A DNA stretch of 14,441 nucleotides, taken from NCBI GenBank assembly GCA_002501535.1, contig DLTY01000008.1, forward strand, positions 1,766-16,206, read 5' to 3'. The notes beneath the pieces were generated by a model that saw only the letters and a program-made list of their open reading frames with translations, had not been told where the DNA came from and searched no databases. Below are positions 7,215 to 14,441 of the stretch, one piece after another. Numbering within the stretch: position 1 is the first letter of the stretch; every line of letters starts with the position of its first letter. Source of the DNA: a bacterium UBP7_UBA7824 (GTDB lineage Bacteria; UBP7; UBA6624). Position numbers and translations under genes: made by a program.

Positions 7215-8360
7215 ATGAAAAACAAATTATTTATTATTTTCATTTTGGCCTTATCCTCATGCTCAAGCCCATGGGAAAAGGGAGAAAAATTCGATTTTTC
7301 TACATTGGAAAGAATATCTGTTGAAAATATTTCTCTTGAAAGGACAGTTGTTGCATATGGCTCAATAGAGCCACTTGTTCAAGTTGAGGTAAAAAGTGAA
7401 GCCTCCGGACTTGTTTCAGAAGTTCTTGTTGAAAAAGGAGATAATGTTGTAAAAGGCCAAGAGCTTATAAGGCTTGACCAAAAGCTTTTAAATTCAAGAT
7501 TGAATCAAGCTCTAGCAACAAAGACCTCGTCAGAAGCGAGTTTGGAATCATCAAAATTAGAACTGGAATCAGCAAGAAGAAATATGTCAAGAACAGAAGA
7601 ATTAGTTGATAAAGGTTTTGGAACCGCAGAAGAACTTCTTCAGGCTCAAGAAAGGTTTAAAAGAGCGGAGCTAACTCTAAAAATTCAAGAAGCAAACCTA
7701 CAAGAAGTTCTTGAAAGGGTCAATGAAGCTCAAGAGGAACTTAACAATGCAACAATATATGCTCCAGCGGATGGGACTGTGCTTAACCTTCTCATAGAAG
7801 AAGGATCTGCTGTGTCTTCTGCAACAGGAGGTATGGGTGGTGGTACAAGCCTACTAGTAATAGGAAATATGAAGACAATGAAATTTTTAGGACTTGTAGA
7901 CGAGACTGAAGTTAGTAGTGTTAAGGAAGATATGAAATGCAGCATACAGGTTCAAAGTCAATCGGATTCAAATTTTAATGGTTTTCTTTACAGGGTTTAT
8001 CCCATGGGTATTCAATCTGGCGGCATAATTAACTATGAGATAGAAGTCAGAATAGATAATTCAGAAAAAAAACTTCTTCCGAAAATGACCGGAGAGGCAA
8101 GATTTGTAGTTTCATCCCTTGAAGCAATTGGGCTTCCAGACACTGCATTAATATTTGAAGGAGCTAAAACCTTTGTTTGGAAATACAACGAAGAGGGTGA
8201 CCCTGAAAGAATATCCATTACTGTAGGAAAGGTTGGTGATAAAAATGTTGAAATTTTATCTGGCTTGTCGATTGGTGATGAAGTTGTCAACAGGCCTCCT
8301 GCAGATTTGGAAATGAAAATGGTTGGATCAGGAAGAAGAAGCGGAAGACCTGGACGCTAA
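7215..8360 (+). CDS. Periplasmic adaptor lipoprotein, MacA/HlyD (membrane fusion) family
   Basis: Adaptor subunit that links an inner-membrane ABC exporter to an outer-membrane channel. From the ATG at 7215 the protein has 381 residues, beginning with a lipoprotein signal: two Lys, a hydrophobic stretch (5-13) and the lipobox LSSC with Cys16. A longer in-frame GTG start at 7185 would overlap the previous gene and bury the signal, so it is not preferred. Then come the first half of a lipoyl-like domain (EASGLVSEVLVEKGDNVVKG), a long alpha-hairpin/coiled coil rich in Glu, Leu and Arg (about 95-185), the second lipoyl half (IYAPADGTVLNLLIEEG), a Gly-rich loop ATGGMGGG, beta-barrel and membrane-proximal domains (LPDTALIF), and an Arg/Gly tail. 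The ATPase and permease genes follow directly. Substrate unknown. Confidence 0.9.
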   Translation: MKNKLFIIFILALSSCSSPWEKGEKFDFSTLERISVENISLERTVVAYGSIEPLVQVEVKSEASGLVSEVLVEKGDNVVKGQELIRLDQKLLNSRLNQALATKTSSEASLESSKLELESARRNMSRTEELVDKGFGTAEELLQAQERFKRAELTLKIQEANLQEVLERVNEAQEELNNATIYAPADGTVLNLLIEEGSAVSSATGGMGGGTSLLVIGNMKTMKFLGLVDETEVSSVKEDMKCSIQVQSQSDSNFNGFLYRVYPMGIQSGGIINYEIEVRIDNSEKKLLPKMTGEARFVVSSLEAIGLPDTALIFEGAKTFVWKYNEEGDPERISITVGKVGDKNVEILSGLSIGDEVVNRPPADLEMKMVGSGRRSGRPGR

Positions 8361-8365
8361 AAACA

Positions 8366-9034
8366 ATGTCCCTAATTGAACTTAAGGAAATATCAAAAAC
8401 TTACAAAACAGGAAAAATATCCTTTGAGGCTCTAAGGGGAGTTGATTTAAAAATAGAAAAAGGCGAGAGCCTTTCGATCATAGGACCTTCAGGCTCTGGA
8501 AAAAGCACCTTAATGCACATAATAGGCCTTTTGGATAAGCCAACAAAAGGAAAATATCTTTTAGATGGGGAAAACATAAGCAAACACAATAGCAATAAAT
8601 TAGCTATTTTGAGAAATCAAAAAATTGGCTTTGTTTTTCAAAGTTTTCATCTGCTCCAAGGAACTACAGCATGGGAAAACGTTTCATTGCCTCTTGCGTA
8701 TTCAAGAAAAAACAATAAACAAAAAAAAGAAAGAGCGATGAAATATTTAGAATTAGTAGGACTTAAAAGATGGGCAAACCACAAGAGCAATGAATTGTCT
8801 GGTGGACAAATGCAAAGAGTTGCAATAGCTAGATCTTTAGTTAATGATCCAGAGATAATACTCGCCGATGAACCGACAGGAAACCTTGACAGCAAAACAG
8901 GCGAAGAGATATTAAAAATACTGGAAGAGCAAAAACAAAGAGGCATTACTGTTATTCTTGTCACTCATGATCCCGATATCTCAAAAAGAACTGACAAAAC
9001 AATAAAAATTTTAGATGGAAATATTGTTAAATGA
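8366..9034 (+). CDS. ABC transporter ATP-binding protein, MacB/LolD type
   Basis: Cytoplasmic ATPase that powers the neighbouring permease. In 222 residues it has every ABC motif: Walker A GPSGSGKST at 40-48, Q-loop Gln92 in FVFQSFHLL, signature LSGGQ at 144-148, Walker B IILADE ending in Glu169, the D-loop region GNLDS, and the switch His201 in THD. The stretch FQSFHLLQGTTAWENVSLPL is typical of the MacB/LolD/FtsE subfamily, which works by mechanotransmission rather than classical transport. It starts five bases after the adaptor stop and overlaps the permease start by four bases (ATGA), so all three are probably made together. Confidence 0.95.
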   Translation: MSLIELKEISKTYKTGKISFEALRGVDLKIEKGESLSIIGPSGSGKSTLMHIIGLLDKPTKGKYLLDGENISKHNSNKLAILRNQKIGFVFQSFHLLQGTTAWENVSLPLAYSRKNNKQKKERAMKYLELVGLKRWANHKSNELSGGQMQRVAIARSLVNDPEIILADEPTGNLDSKTGEEILKILEEQKQRGITVILVTHDPDISKRTDKTIKILDGNIVK

Positions 9035-10257
9035 TTGTTGAAAATTTAAAATTTGCAATGCGGGCAATTTTCTCAAAGCCACTTAGATCTATTCTTACAT
9101 TGATAGGTATCACCTTTGGTGTTGCCTCTGTTGTCATAGTTACAGGTGTAGGTGAAGGTTTTAAAAAAAACTTTGAAGACAGCATGGCTGGACTCGGAAC
9201 TAATCTTTTAGTTGTATGGCCTGGAAGAGATTACGACAGTTCAATTGAAACTAGAAAAAAAGTACAACCCCTGACTATAGAGGATGCTGAAGAAATAGAA
9301 AAACTTCCTCATGTGAACTTTGCAGCACCTGAAGTTGGGGCTCGAGAAATTGCAAGAGTAGGTAATAGAAATTTAAATGTTGATGTCAGAGGGGTAACGC
9401 CAGCATATTCATCAGTAAGATCTTATGAGATAGATAAAGGCAGATTTTTATCACCACTAGACATAGAAGGCAAAAAGAGAGTCACTGTTATAGGGCCTGG
9501 ATTATGGAAAAAACTACTGCCTGGACAAGATCCAATAGGTGAAAAAATTATCCTTGGGGGTGTATCTTTTGAAGTCATTGGTGTTCTTAGCGCAAAAGAA
9601 GGAGGAGGAAGGGGTGATGACGGTTTCTCAAGTGCTGATGAAATATCCTTGATACCAATAACAACAGCAAAATCCTTTTTTTCAGGAGGAAAAGGTGTAA
9701 GCACAATAAATGTAGAAGCTAAATCATTAAAAGACATAGCTCTTACAGAACAAGAAATCACTGAGCTGTTAAGAAAAAGGCATAATATAAAATTTTCTGA
9801 AGGAAATGATTTTGGAATATTTAATTCAGGAGAAATAGTCACTACAGTCAGTGGTTTCATAAATGGTTTCAATATGTTTCTTCTTGCAATTGGAAGCATA
9901 TCATTGCTGATAGGCGGTATTGGGATAATGAACATCATGCTAGTCACTGTCGCTGAAAGAACAAGTGAAATCGGGCTCAGAAAAGCTCTAGGTGCACTCA
10001 ACAGGGATATACAAATTCAATTCTTAATTGAATCAATATCTCTAGCTTTTATGGGTGGTCTTTTAGGGATGCTTCTTGGCTATGGTGCAATAAGTGGCAT
10101 AGGCCGAATACCTGACTTTCCAGGAGAGCCAATATTCAATGTTCAAGTTTTCATCATATCGGCATCAGTTTCAATGGCTATAGGTTTAGTGTTTGGCTTG
10201 ATTCCAGCAAATCAAGCTTCTAAGCTAGATCCGATCGTTGCCTTACGAAGAGACTAG
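9031..10257 (+). CDS. ABC transporter permease, MacB/FtsX family
   Basis: Inner-membrane subunit of a MacB-like tripartite efflux or secretion system; 408 residues. One N-terminal membrane helix (about 18-38, LTLIGITFGVASVVIVTGVG) is followed by a large periplasmic domain of MacB_PCD type (about 40-265, including FAAPEVGAREIARVGNRN and PITTAKSFF). Three C-terminal helices carry the FtsX-domain pattern: MFLLAIGSISLLIGGIGIMN, then the conserved cytoplasmic loop ERTSEIGLRKALGA, then two more helices. The ATPase is a separate protein here, unlike E. coli MacB where both are fused. The start ATG overlaps the ATPase stop. The 3' end runs right up to murJ. No substrate can be inferred; a TolC-like partner must be encoded elsewhere. 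Confidence 0.94.
   Translation: MIVENLKFAMRAIFSKPLRSILTLIGITFGVASVVIVTGVGEGFKKNFEDSMAGLGTNLLVVWPGRDYDSSIETRKKVQPLTIEDAEEIEKLPHVNFAAPEVGAREIARVGNRNLNVDVRGVTPAYSSVRSYEIDKGRFLSPLDIEGKKRVTVIGPGLWKKLLPGQDPIGEKIILGGVSFEVIGVLSAKEGGGRGDDGFSSADEISLIPITTAKSFFSGGKGVSTINVEAKSLKDIALTEQEITELLRKRHNIKFSEGNDFGIFNSGEIVTTVSGFINGFNMFLLAIGSISLLIGGIGIMNIMLVTVAERTSEIGLRKALGALNRDIQIQFLIESISLAFMGGLLGMLLGYGAISGIGRIPDFPGEPIFNVQVFIISASVSMAIGLVFGLIPANQASKLDPIVALRRD
10247..10252 (+). promoter_or_regulatory. Ribosome binding site of murJ
   Basis: GAAGAG, inside the last codons of the permease gene, stands six bases before the TTG at 10259. The alternative TTG at 10238 has no comparable site. This favours the later start. 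Confidence 0.4.
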
Positions 10258-10258
10258 C

Positions 10259-11722
10259 TTGAAAAAAAAATTAGAAATAAGAGCCTTTAAAAATTTTTTA
10301 GGAATATCATTTAGTAAAGCAACAGGATACGCAAGGGATCTTCTTTTAGCTTTAAAACTTGGAAGCGATTCGGTAATGGATGCTTGGGCATTAAGCTTTC
10401 AAATATTAACTTCATTAAAAACAGCTTTGGTTGAAACCCCATTGGAATCGATATCAATTCCAGTCATGTCAAAAATCGCTAATGACAAAGAAAAACACCA
10501 ATCTGCAAGCGGCTCACTTTTGACAAAGATTGTATTCATGCTAATTCCCACACTTGTAATACTTTCTCTCTTCTCTAAAAATATTGCAACCTTTTTGACT
10601 GCCTACAAGCCGTCAGATATTGAACTTGAAATGTTTTCAAGCCTTATAAAAGGACTTTTGGGATATGTTTCTGGTGCAGTGATCAGTATATGGGCCAGCT
10701 GTGTCTTGAGAAGCCAGGGAAGAATGCTGGCTGCATCATTAACCCCAATAATATTAAATTTATCAATAATTGCATGTGTTCTTTTTTTAAAAAAAGACCC
10801 TATTGAAACGTTAACATGGGGAGCAGGATGGGGTGCGTGGATAGGTGTTGTTTTTCAATTTTATGCATTTAGGCTTGGCAAAAGATGGCCTAAGATAAAT
10901 TGGAACAACAAATATCAACAACAATTTGATAAAAAATACCTTGAAGGTGTTGGGGTAGGGATTTTCCCAAGCTTGACTTTAATTGCAACACGATATTATG
11001 CAACCTTATTGGGATCAGGGTCTATATCATGGCTGTACTATTCAACAAGACTAATACAGGTTCCAAATTCCCTTATTGGTGTATGCATTGCGCAAGCTTC
11101 ACTTCCAGAACTTTCAATAATTTCAAAATCAAATTTTTCAAAAGAGCTGGAAAAAGCATTAAGAATAGGTTTTGTATTGGCAATCCCAATGACAATATAT
11201 TTTTTCTTTGAATCAAGATTCTTCACAGAGCTTCTTTTTCAATATGGAAAATTCACGAATAATGATACGGCTCAAGTTGCTGCGATATTTAAAATACTAG
11301 CAATATCTCTTCCTTTGGTAATATCTGAATCAATACTCACAAAGGCTTGTTATGCTAAAAATATACATAAAAAACTGATAAAAATCAAATTAAAACAATT
11401 CTTAAGTTGCATAGCTTTTCTTATATTTTTTTTCTATGGAAATTTTGAAAACAAACTTTCTGCAGTTCCTGTTTCCTCTGTGATCTCAGTTTCAATTGGA
11501 GTACTTCTGTTGAGAAAAGAATTCGAAATGAAAAACAAAAACATATTCAGTATTTCCAAAAAAACAAAAAAATACCTTATTGGCATTTTCTTTTTATTCA
11601 TTCTTTTTGAACAACTTGAACACAATTCTTGGCTTAATACCTTAAATGCCTTACACTGGATAAAAGCTGCAATATCTGCATGCTCAATTCTTTATGTGTG
11701 GAAAAACGAGGTCATAAAATAA
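10259..11722 (+). CDS. murJ: Lipid II flippase MurJ (MviN family)
   Basis: Flips lipid II across the inner membrane for peptidoglycan assembly; MOP superfamily with about 14 membrane helices. From the TTG at 10259 the protein has 487 residues, slightly shorter than E. coli MurJ. The N-terminal signature is present: Lys-rich start, FSKATGYARDLLLALKLG, and the Asp of VMDAW, matching the essential Arg and Asp positions of the family. The central SISWLYYSTRLIQVPNSLIG matches the conserved helix that carries the essential Arg270 in E. coli. Hydrophobic stretches occur throughout, and the C-terminal helices are Phe/Ile/Lys-rich. A TTG at 10238 is in frame but overlaps the permease by 20 bp and has a poorer ribosome site. 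murG follows with an overlapping or abutting start, pairing lipid II synthesis with its flipping. Confidence 0.9.
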   Translation: MKKKLEIRAFKNFLGISFSKATGYARDLLLALKLGSDSVMDAWALSFQILTSLKTALVETPLESISIPVMSKIANDKEKHQSASGSLLTKIVFMLIPTLVILSLFSKNIATFLTAYKPSDIELEMFSSLIKGLLGYVSGAVISIWASCVLRSQGRMLAASLTPIILNLSIIACVLFLKKDPIETLTWGAGWGAWIGVVFQFYAFRLGKRWPKINWNNKYQQQFDKKYLEGVGVGIFPSLTLIATRYYATLLGSGSISWLYYSTRLIQVPNSLIGVCIAQASLPELSIISKSNFSKELEKALRIGFVLAIPMTIYFFFESRFFTELLFQYGKFTNNDTAQVAAIFKILAISLPLVISESILTKACYAKNIHKKLIKIKLKQFLSCIAFLIFFFYGNFENKLSAVPVSSVISVSIGVLLLRKEFEMKNKNIFSISKKTKKYLIGIFFLFILFEQLEHNSWLNTLNALHWIKAAISACSILYVWKNEVIK

Positions 11723-12732
11723 TCAAAACAAAAGTTCTTGTTTGCGGAGGCGGAACAATAGGCCATGTGACACCAGCTCTAGCAATTCTAGAAAATGTGG
11801 ATCATGACCTTTTGTGGTTAGGTACAGACAGAATAGATTCCATTGTTTTAAAAAGCAAGAAAATAAAACACATCAATCAAAATTTAAAATCAGGAAGAAA
11901 TTTCAAAAGTGCATTCTTTCATTTTTTAGCATTAACAAAAGCTTTTAAGATAATTCGAGATTTCAACCCTGGAATAGTCATAGGAACTGGTGGCTATGCA
12001 AGTTTCCCAGGTTTGATAGCTGCAAAAATCATGAATAAAAAAATAATACTAATAGAGCCTAATGCCAAGCCTGGTTGGGCAAATAAAATTTTGAAAAAAA
12101 TCGCAAACAAAATATTCTGTTCAAAAAAACTTCAAAAATATTTTGGCAAAAAAGCAATAGGGGTCAATGTTCCAGTTTATAAAAGATACAAACAATTTAA
12201 AAAAGCAGAAATCAGAAAAAAGCTCAATATAAAAGAGAATATTTTTGTGCTATGTGTAACGGGGGGAAGCCAAGGTTCACAAAAAATCAACAAAATGATA
12301 ACAAGATCCCTAAAGGGGATAAATGAAACATTTTCTCAAATTTTCATTTTTTGGCAATGCGGATCAGGTTCAGAAGAAATAAAAAAATCTTTAGACGAGC
12401 AAAAAATCCCCTATAAAGTAAACAAATTCACAGATAGCTTAGATGAATGGATGTGCGCTTCTGACATTGTGATTTGCAGAGCAGGAGCATGCACTCTCGC
12501 AGAGATAAAAGCACTTGGGAAAAAATCAATACTGATACCTTTAAAAACAAACGACAATCACCAATTTGCAAATGCTGAGGAGCATGCTCAGGAGCATGCA
12601 GCCGAAATCCTCTCAGAAGATGCAAGCTGCTTATCGGTTCTAAAAACTTTGAAAAAAATACATAAACTACAAGATCCTCAAAGTAAAGGTTTAAGATCTG
12701 GTGAAAAAATTGCTAAATTAATTTTCGATTAA
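11680..12732 (+). CDS. murG: MurG, lipid II synthase (UDP-GlcNAc transferase)
   Basis: Adds GlcNAc to lipid I on the inner face of the membrane to make lipid II, which MurJ then flips. GT-B fold motifs are visible: GGGTIGH at 23-29 (family GGTGGH), GTGGYASFPG at 102-111, GGSQGS at 195-200, RAGACTLAE at 267-275 (with the conserved Glu) and DNHQ at 292-295 (with the conserved Gln). Two usual motifs are altered: HEQN is IEPN (125-128), and the GNPVR region reads VNVPVY. With the ATG at 11680 the gene is 350 codons and overlaps murJ by 43 bp, but conservation begins only near residue 17. GTG 11698 is another option, and a GAGG at 11708-11711 sits seven bases before an in-frame ATA overlapping the murJ stop. 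The true start is therefore uncertain. The 3' end overlaps the opposite gene by 15 bp. Confidence 0.9.
   Translation: MLNSLCVEKRGHKIIKTKVLVCGGGTIGHVTPALAILENVDHDLLWLGTDRIDSIVLKSKKIKHINQNLKSGRNFKSAFFHFLALTKAFKIIRDFNPGIVIGTGGYASFPGLIAAKIMNKKIILIEPNAKPGWANKILKKIANKIFCSKKLQKYFGKKAIGVNVPVYKRYKQFKKAEIRKKLNIKENIFVLCVTGGSQGSQKINKMITRSLKGINETFSQIFIFWQCGSGSEEIKKSLDEQKIPYKVNKFTDSLDEWMCASDIVICRAGACTLAEIKALGKKSILIPLKTNDNHQFANAEEHAQEHAAEILSEDASCLSVLKTLKKIHKLQDPQSKGLRSGEKIAKLIFD
12577..12600 (+). repeat. 12-bp tandem repeat inside murG
   Basis: Two adjacent 12-base units, GAGGAGCATGCT and CAGGAGCATGCA, differ at two end positions and encode EEHA-QEHA just after the DNHQ motif. Each contains GCATGC. Protein length in this region matches other MurG proteins, so it looks like a local sequence coincidence or an old slippage event that keeps the frame. 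Confidence 0.5.
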
Positions 12733-13284
12733 ATCTTTTATTTTTTTAGACAAAACCAAAGGGTCCTTGTTTGAACCCAGAAGAAGAACTTTTCTTTCTA
12801 AATCAAAAAATTTCAATGGTATAAAAACAGCATTTAAGCTTTCCCAATTCATTAATTGACTATTGGCAAAATTCAAATTTTCATCAGAATCAAAAAAATA
12901 TATTTCAAAATCGTCCTGAACAACCACAATACCTTCATCACTTTTTAACTCTCTTAAAACATTAAACCTTTTGCCATATTCAGCCTTTATCAAGGATGGA
13001 GTTCCCTGTAGGCCAACACCTTGATCAAGAAAAAAAGTAATTTTGTCAGAATAAGTGAGCTTGTATCCGTAAACCAACGATAAACATTCTTTAAAATCTT
13101 TTAAAAAAATCGAATCAGAGTAATCAAAATCATCAAGATGACAATCTGAAATAGGGTTTTCAGCAATTAGTGTTTTTTCATTTTCGGGATGCTTTAACAT
13201 TCCAGAAGAAACGTTAATCATAAAAAACGACAAAGCGCAAACAGCAACAATGATTACATAAAATTTATCAAACTTTGCTTTCAA
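12718..13284 (-). CDS. Unknown membrane-anchored or exported protein paired with lat
   Basis: A 188-residue protein I do not recognise. It starts with a short basic stretch and one hydrophobic helix (about residues 8-25, YVIIVAVCALSFFMI), which suggests an N-terminal anchor or signal peptide with the rest in the periplasm. The remainder is acidic, rich in Asp, Glu, Phe and Leu, with two Cys (about 48 and 67) and no CXXC. A segment GLQGTPSLI resembles the cis-Pro region of thioredoxin folds, but that is not enough to assign the family. The TTG start at 13284 overlaps the lat stop by four bases (TTGA), so it is probably translated together with lat. Its last codons overlap the end of murG on the other strand by 15 bp. 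Coding potential is supported by the open frame, the operon-like overlap and the leader-like N-terminus. Confidence 0.65.
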   Translation of the reverse strand: MKAKFDKFYVIIVAVCALSFFMINVSSGMLKHPENEKTLIAENPISDCHLDDFDYSDSIFLKDFKECLSLVYGYKLTYSDKITFFLDQGVGLQGTPSLIKAEYGKRFNVLRELKSDEGIVVVQDDFEIYFFDSDENLNFANSQLMNWESLNAVFIPLKFFDLERKVLLLGSNKDPLVLSKKIKDLIEN

Positions 13285-14441
13285 ACTTTACTTAAAACCT
13301 TTCTTATCAAGCTTAAAGCCTTGGTGATAACATCTTTTGAAACATCCAAAACAGGCCTGAATCTTAAAGATTTATCTCCACAACCCAATATCAAAACCCC
13401 TTCTTCAACAAGAAGAGACCTTACATTATCTCTAATCTCCTCATTGGGCAAATCGAAAGCGCACATAAGGCCAGCACCCCTAACATTGCTAACTAAGCCA
13501 TCAAAATCATTGGCCATATCCTTTAAACCCTGAAGTAAAAAAGAACCTACTTGACTACAGTTGTCAAGCAAACCTTCATCCTCAATGATTTCTATATATT
13601 TTGTAACCCTAACCATATCAACTAAATTTCCACCCCATGTTGAATTTATCCTGCTGCTTACCTTAAAGCAATTGTCAACGTCATCAATTCGACTACTAGC
13701 AGCTATTCCACAAACTTGGGACTTCTTTCCAAAAGAAAAAATATCGGGCTTGACACTGGTTCCTTGCCAAGCCCACCAATTACCAGTTATACCCATTCCA
13801 ACCTGAACCTCGTCAAAAATAAGCAAAACATCATTTGAATCACACCAAGACCTAACCTTCATTAAAAATTCATTTCTGAAATGGTTATCTCCACCTTCTC
13901 CCTGAATCGTTTCCATCAAGACAGCCGCTATCTGACTTGGGTTCTCTTTTTCAAAAGAATCAAGCTGGCTTATAAAATTTTCCTCTTCCTTGATCAAGGA
14001 GGCTAATGAATCTTCTGTTTCTGGAAATGTTCTAGCAGGGCAGGGCAGTCTAGGCCAATCAAACTTAGGAAAAAACATTGTTTTTCTAGGGTCTGCAGTG
14101 TTTGTTAAACTTAACGTATAGCCTGACCTCCCATGAAAAGATTTTTCTAAATGAGCAATCGCAAGAAGGTTTTCATTAACCTCTTTTTCTGATTCGAGAT
14201 TTTTACGCATCTTCCAATCAAAAGCCACCTTCAAAGCATTTTCAACTGCCAAAGAGCCTCCTTCTATGAAAAAAAGATGTGGGTAATCTTTTGTCACAAT
14301 TCTTGACATAGCAGTTACAAAATCAGCATAAGGCTGAGTGTAGACATCTGAATTAACAGGTTTATGAGAGCCAACAACTCCTAACTTCAATAAAAATTCA
14401 TCATCCAAAAAAGATTTATGGTTAACACCGATTGGCTGGCT
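13281..14441 (-). CDS. lat: L-lysine 6-transaminase, 5' end cut by window end
   Basis: Transfers the epsilon-amino group of lysine to 2-oxoglutarate with PLP, giving allysine (2-aminoadipate semialdehyde), which enters lysine breakdown or piperideine-6-carboxylate products. Class III aminotransferase fold. The frame is open to the window edge (visible start SQPIGVNHKSF), so the TTG at 14408 is internal. 386 codons are visible and about 50-60 N-terminal residues are missing. Motifs distinctive for this family rather than general class III enzymes are KPVNSDVYT, LFFIEGGSLAVENALKVAFDWK, FDEVQVGMGITG (Asp to the PLP ring nitrogen), DIFSFGKKSQVCG (PLP Lys, codon at 13725-13727) and RINSTWGGNLVDMVR. 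All look intact. A small unknown gene overlaps its stop (TTGA). No dehydrogenase for allysine is in the window. Confidence 0.93.
   Translation of the reverse strand, partial: SQPIGVNHKSFLDDEFLLKLGVVGSHKPVNSDVYTQPYADFVTAMSRIVTKDYPHLFFIEGGSLAVENALKVAFDWKMRKNLESEKEVNENLLAIAHLEKSFHGRSGYTLSLTNTADPRKTMFFPKFDWPRLPCPARTFPETEDSLASLIKEEENFISQLDSFEKENPSQIAAVLMETIQGEGGDNHFRNEFLMKVRSWCDSNDVLLIFDEVQVGMGITGNWWAWQGTSVKPDIFSFGKKSQVCGIAASSRIDDVDNCFKVSSRINSTWGGNLVDMVRVTKYIEIIEDEGLLDNCSQVGSFLLQGLKDMANDFDGLVSNVRGAGLMCAFDLPNEEIRDNVRSLLVEEGVLILGCGDKSLRFRPVLDVSKDVITKALSLIRKVLSKV

Noticed and set aside
9423..10001. 192-codon open frame on the - strand inside the ABC permease gene
   Set aside because: It is antisense to a gene with clear MacB/FtsX motifs, has no recognisable domain and is Ser/Pro/Ile-rich as expected for a shadow frame.
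13000..13035. Thioredoxin-like cis-Pro segment in the unknown - strand protein
   Set aside because: Only GLQGTPSLI fits; there is no CXXC and the rest of the fold is not recognisable, so no family was assigned.
1..14441. CRISPR array, tRNA, rRNA, transposase, phage or toxin-antitoxin genes
   Set aside because: No spaced direct repeats, cloverleaf-like sequence, inverted-repeat-bounded element or matching protein was seen on reading; a covariance-model scan for small RNAs was not possible.

Overview
This window is a compact, strongly A+T-rich stretch of bacterial chromosome with core housekeeping genes. It has very short or negative gaps between genes and no mobile element, tRNA, rRNA or CRISPR array that I could find. 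An outer membrane is likely, because there is a lipoprotein-type periplasmic adaptor with a MacB-like ABC transporter next to murJ and murG. The style (low GC, overlapping genes, essentially no intergenic DNA) suggests a streamlined, uncultivated, possibly marine lineage. The phylum is not certain. A DnaG Toprim motif reading EGQ rather than EGY is a weak pointer towards PVC-like or other non-proteobacterial groups.

Left block, + strand: the 3' part of guaA (GMP synthase, cut by the window edge), a 126-bp gap, then hpt (hypoxanthine phosphoribosyltransferase family), rho (termination factor), dnaG (primase) and an NRDE/TANGO2-family gene. The last four are almost contiguous and probably one transcription unit. 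guaA and hpt both belong to purine nucleotide supply. The hpt product carries Asn in place of two conserved Asp residues of the PRPP loop, including the position of the presumed general base.

Middle: a phosphoglucomutase/phosphomannomutase gene lies alone on the - strand. It converges on the NRDE gene with a 12-bp overlap and diverges from the next + operon across a gap of about 35 bp. That operon holds a YlbF-family gene, a lipoprotein adaptor (MacA/HlyD type), its ABC ATPase and FtsX/MacB-type permease, murJ (lipid II flippase) and murG (lipid II synthase). The genes touch or overlap, so an export pump and the last steps of peptidoglycan precursor synthesis appear to be co-expressed. No TolC-like outer-membrane partner is in the window.

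Right block, - strand: an L-lysine 6-transaminase gene (lat), cut at its 5' end by the window edge, and a small unknown gene for a membrane-anchored protein, joined by a 4-bp TTGA overlap. The unknown gene converges on murG with a 15-bp overlap. Both convergent junctions lack room for an ordinary hairpin terminator. I did not find a clearly new multi-gene system. The most notable points are the altered hpt active site, the odd murG start region, and the unknown gene paired with lat.
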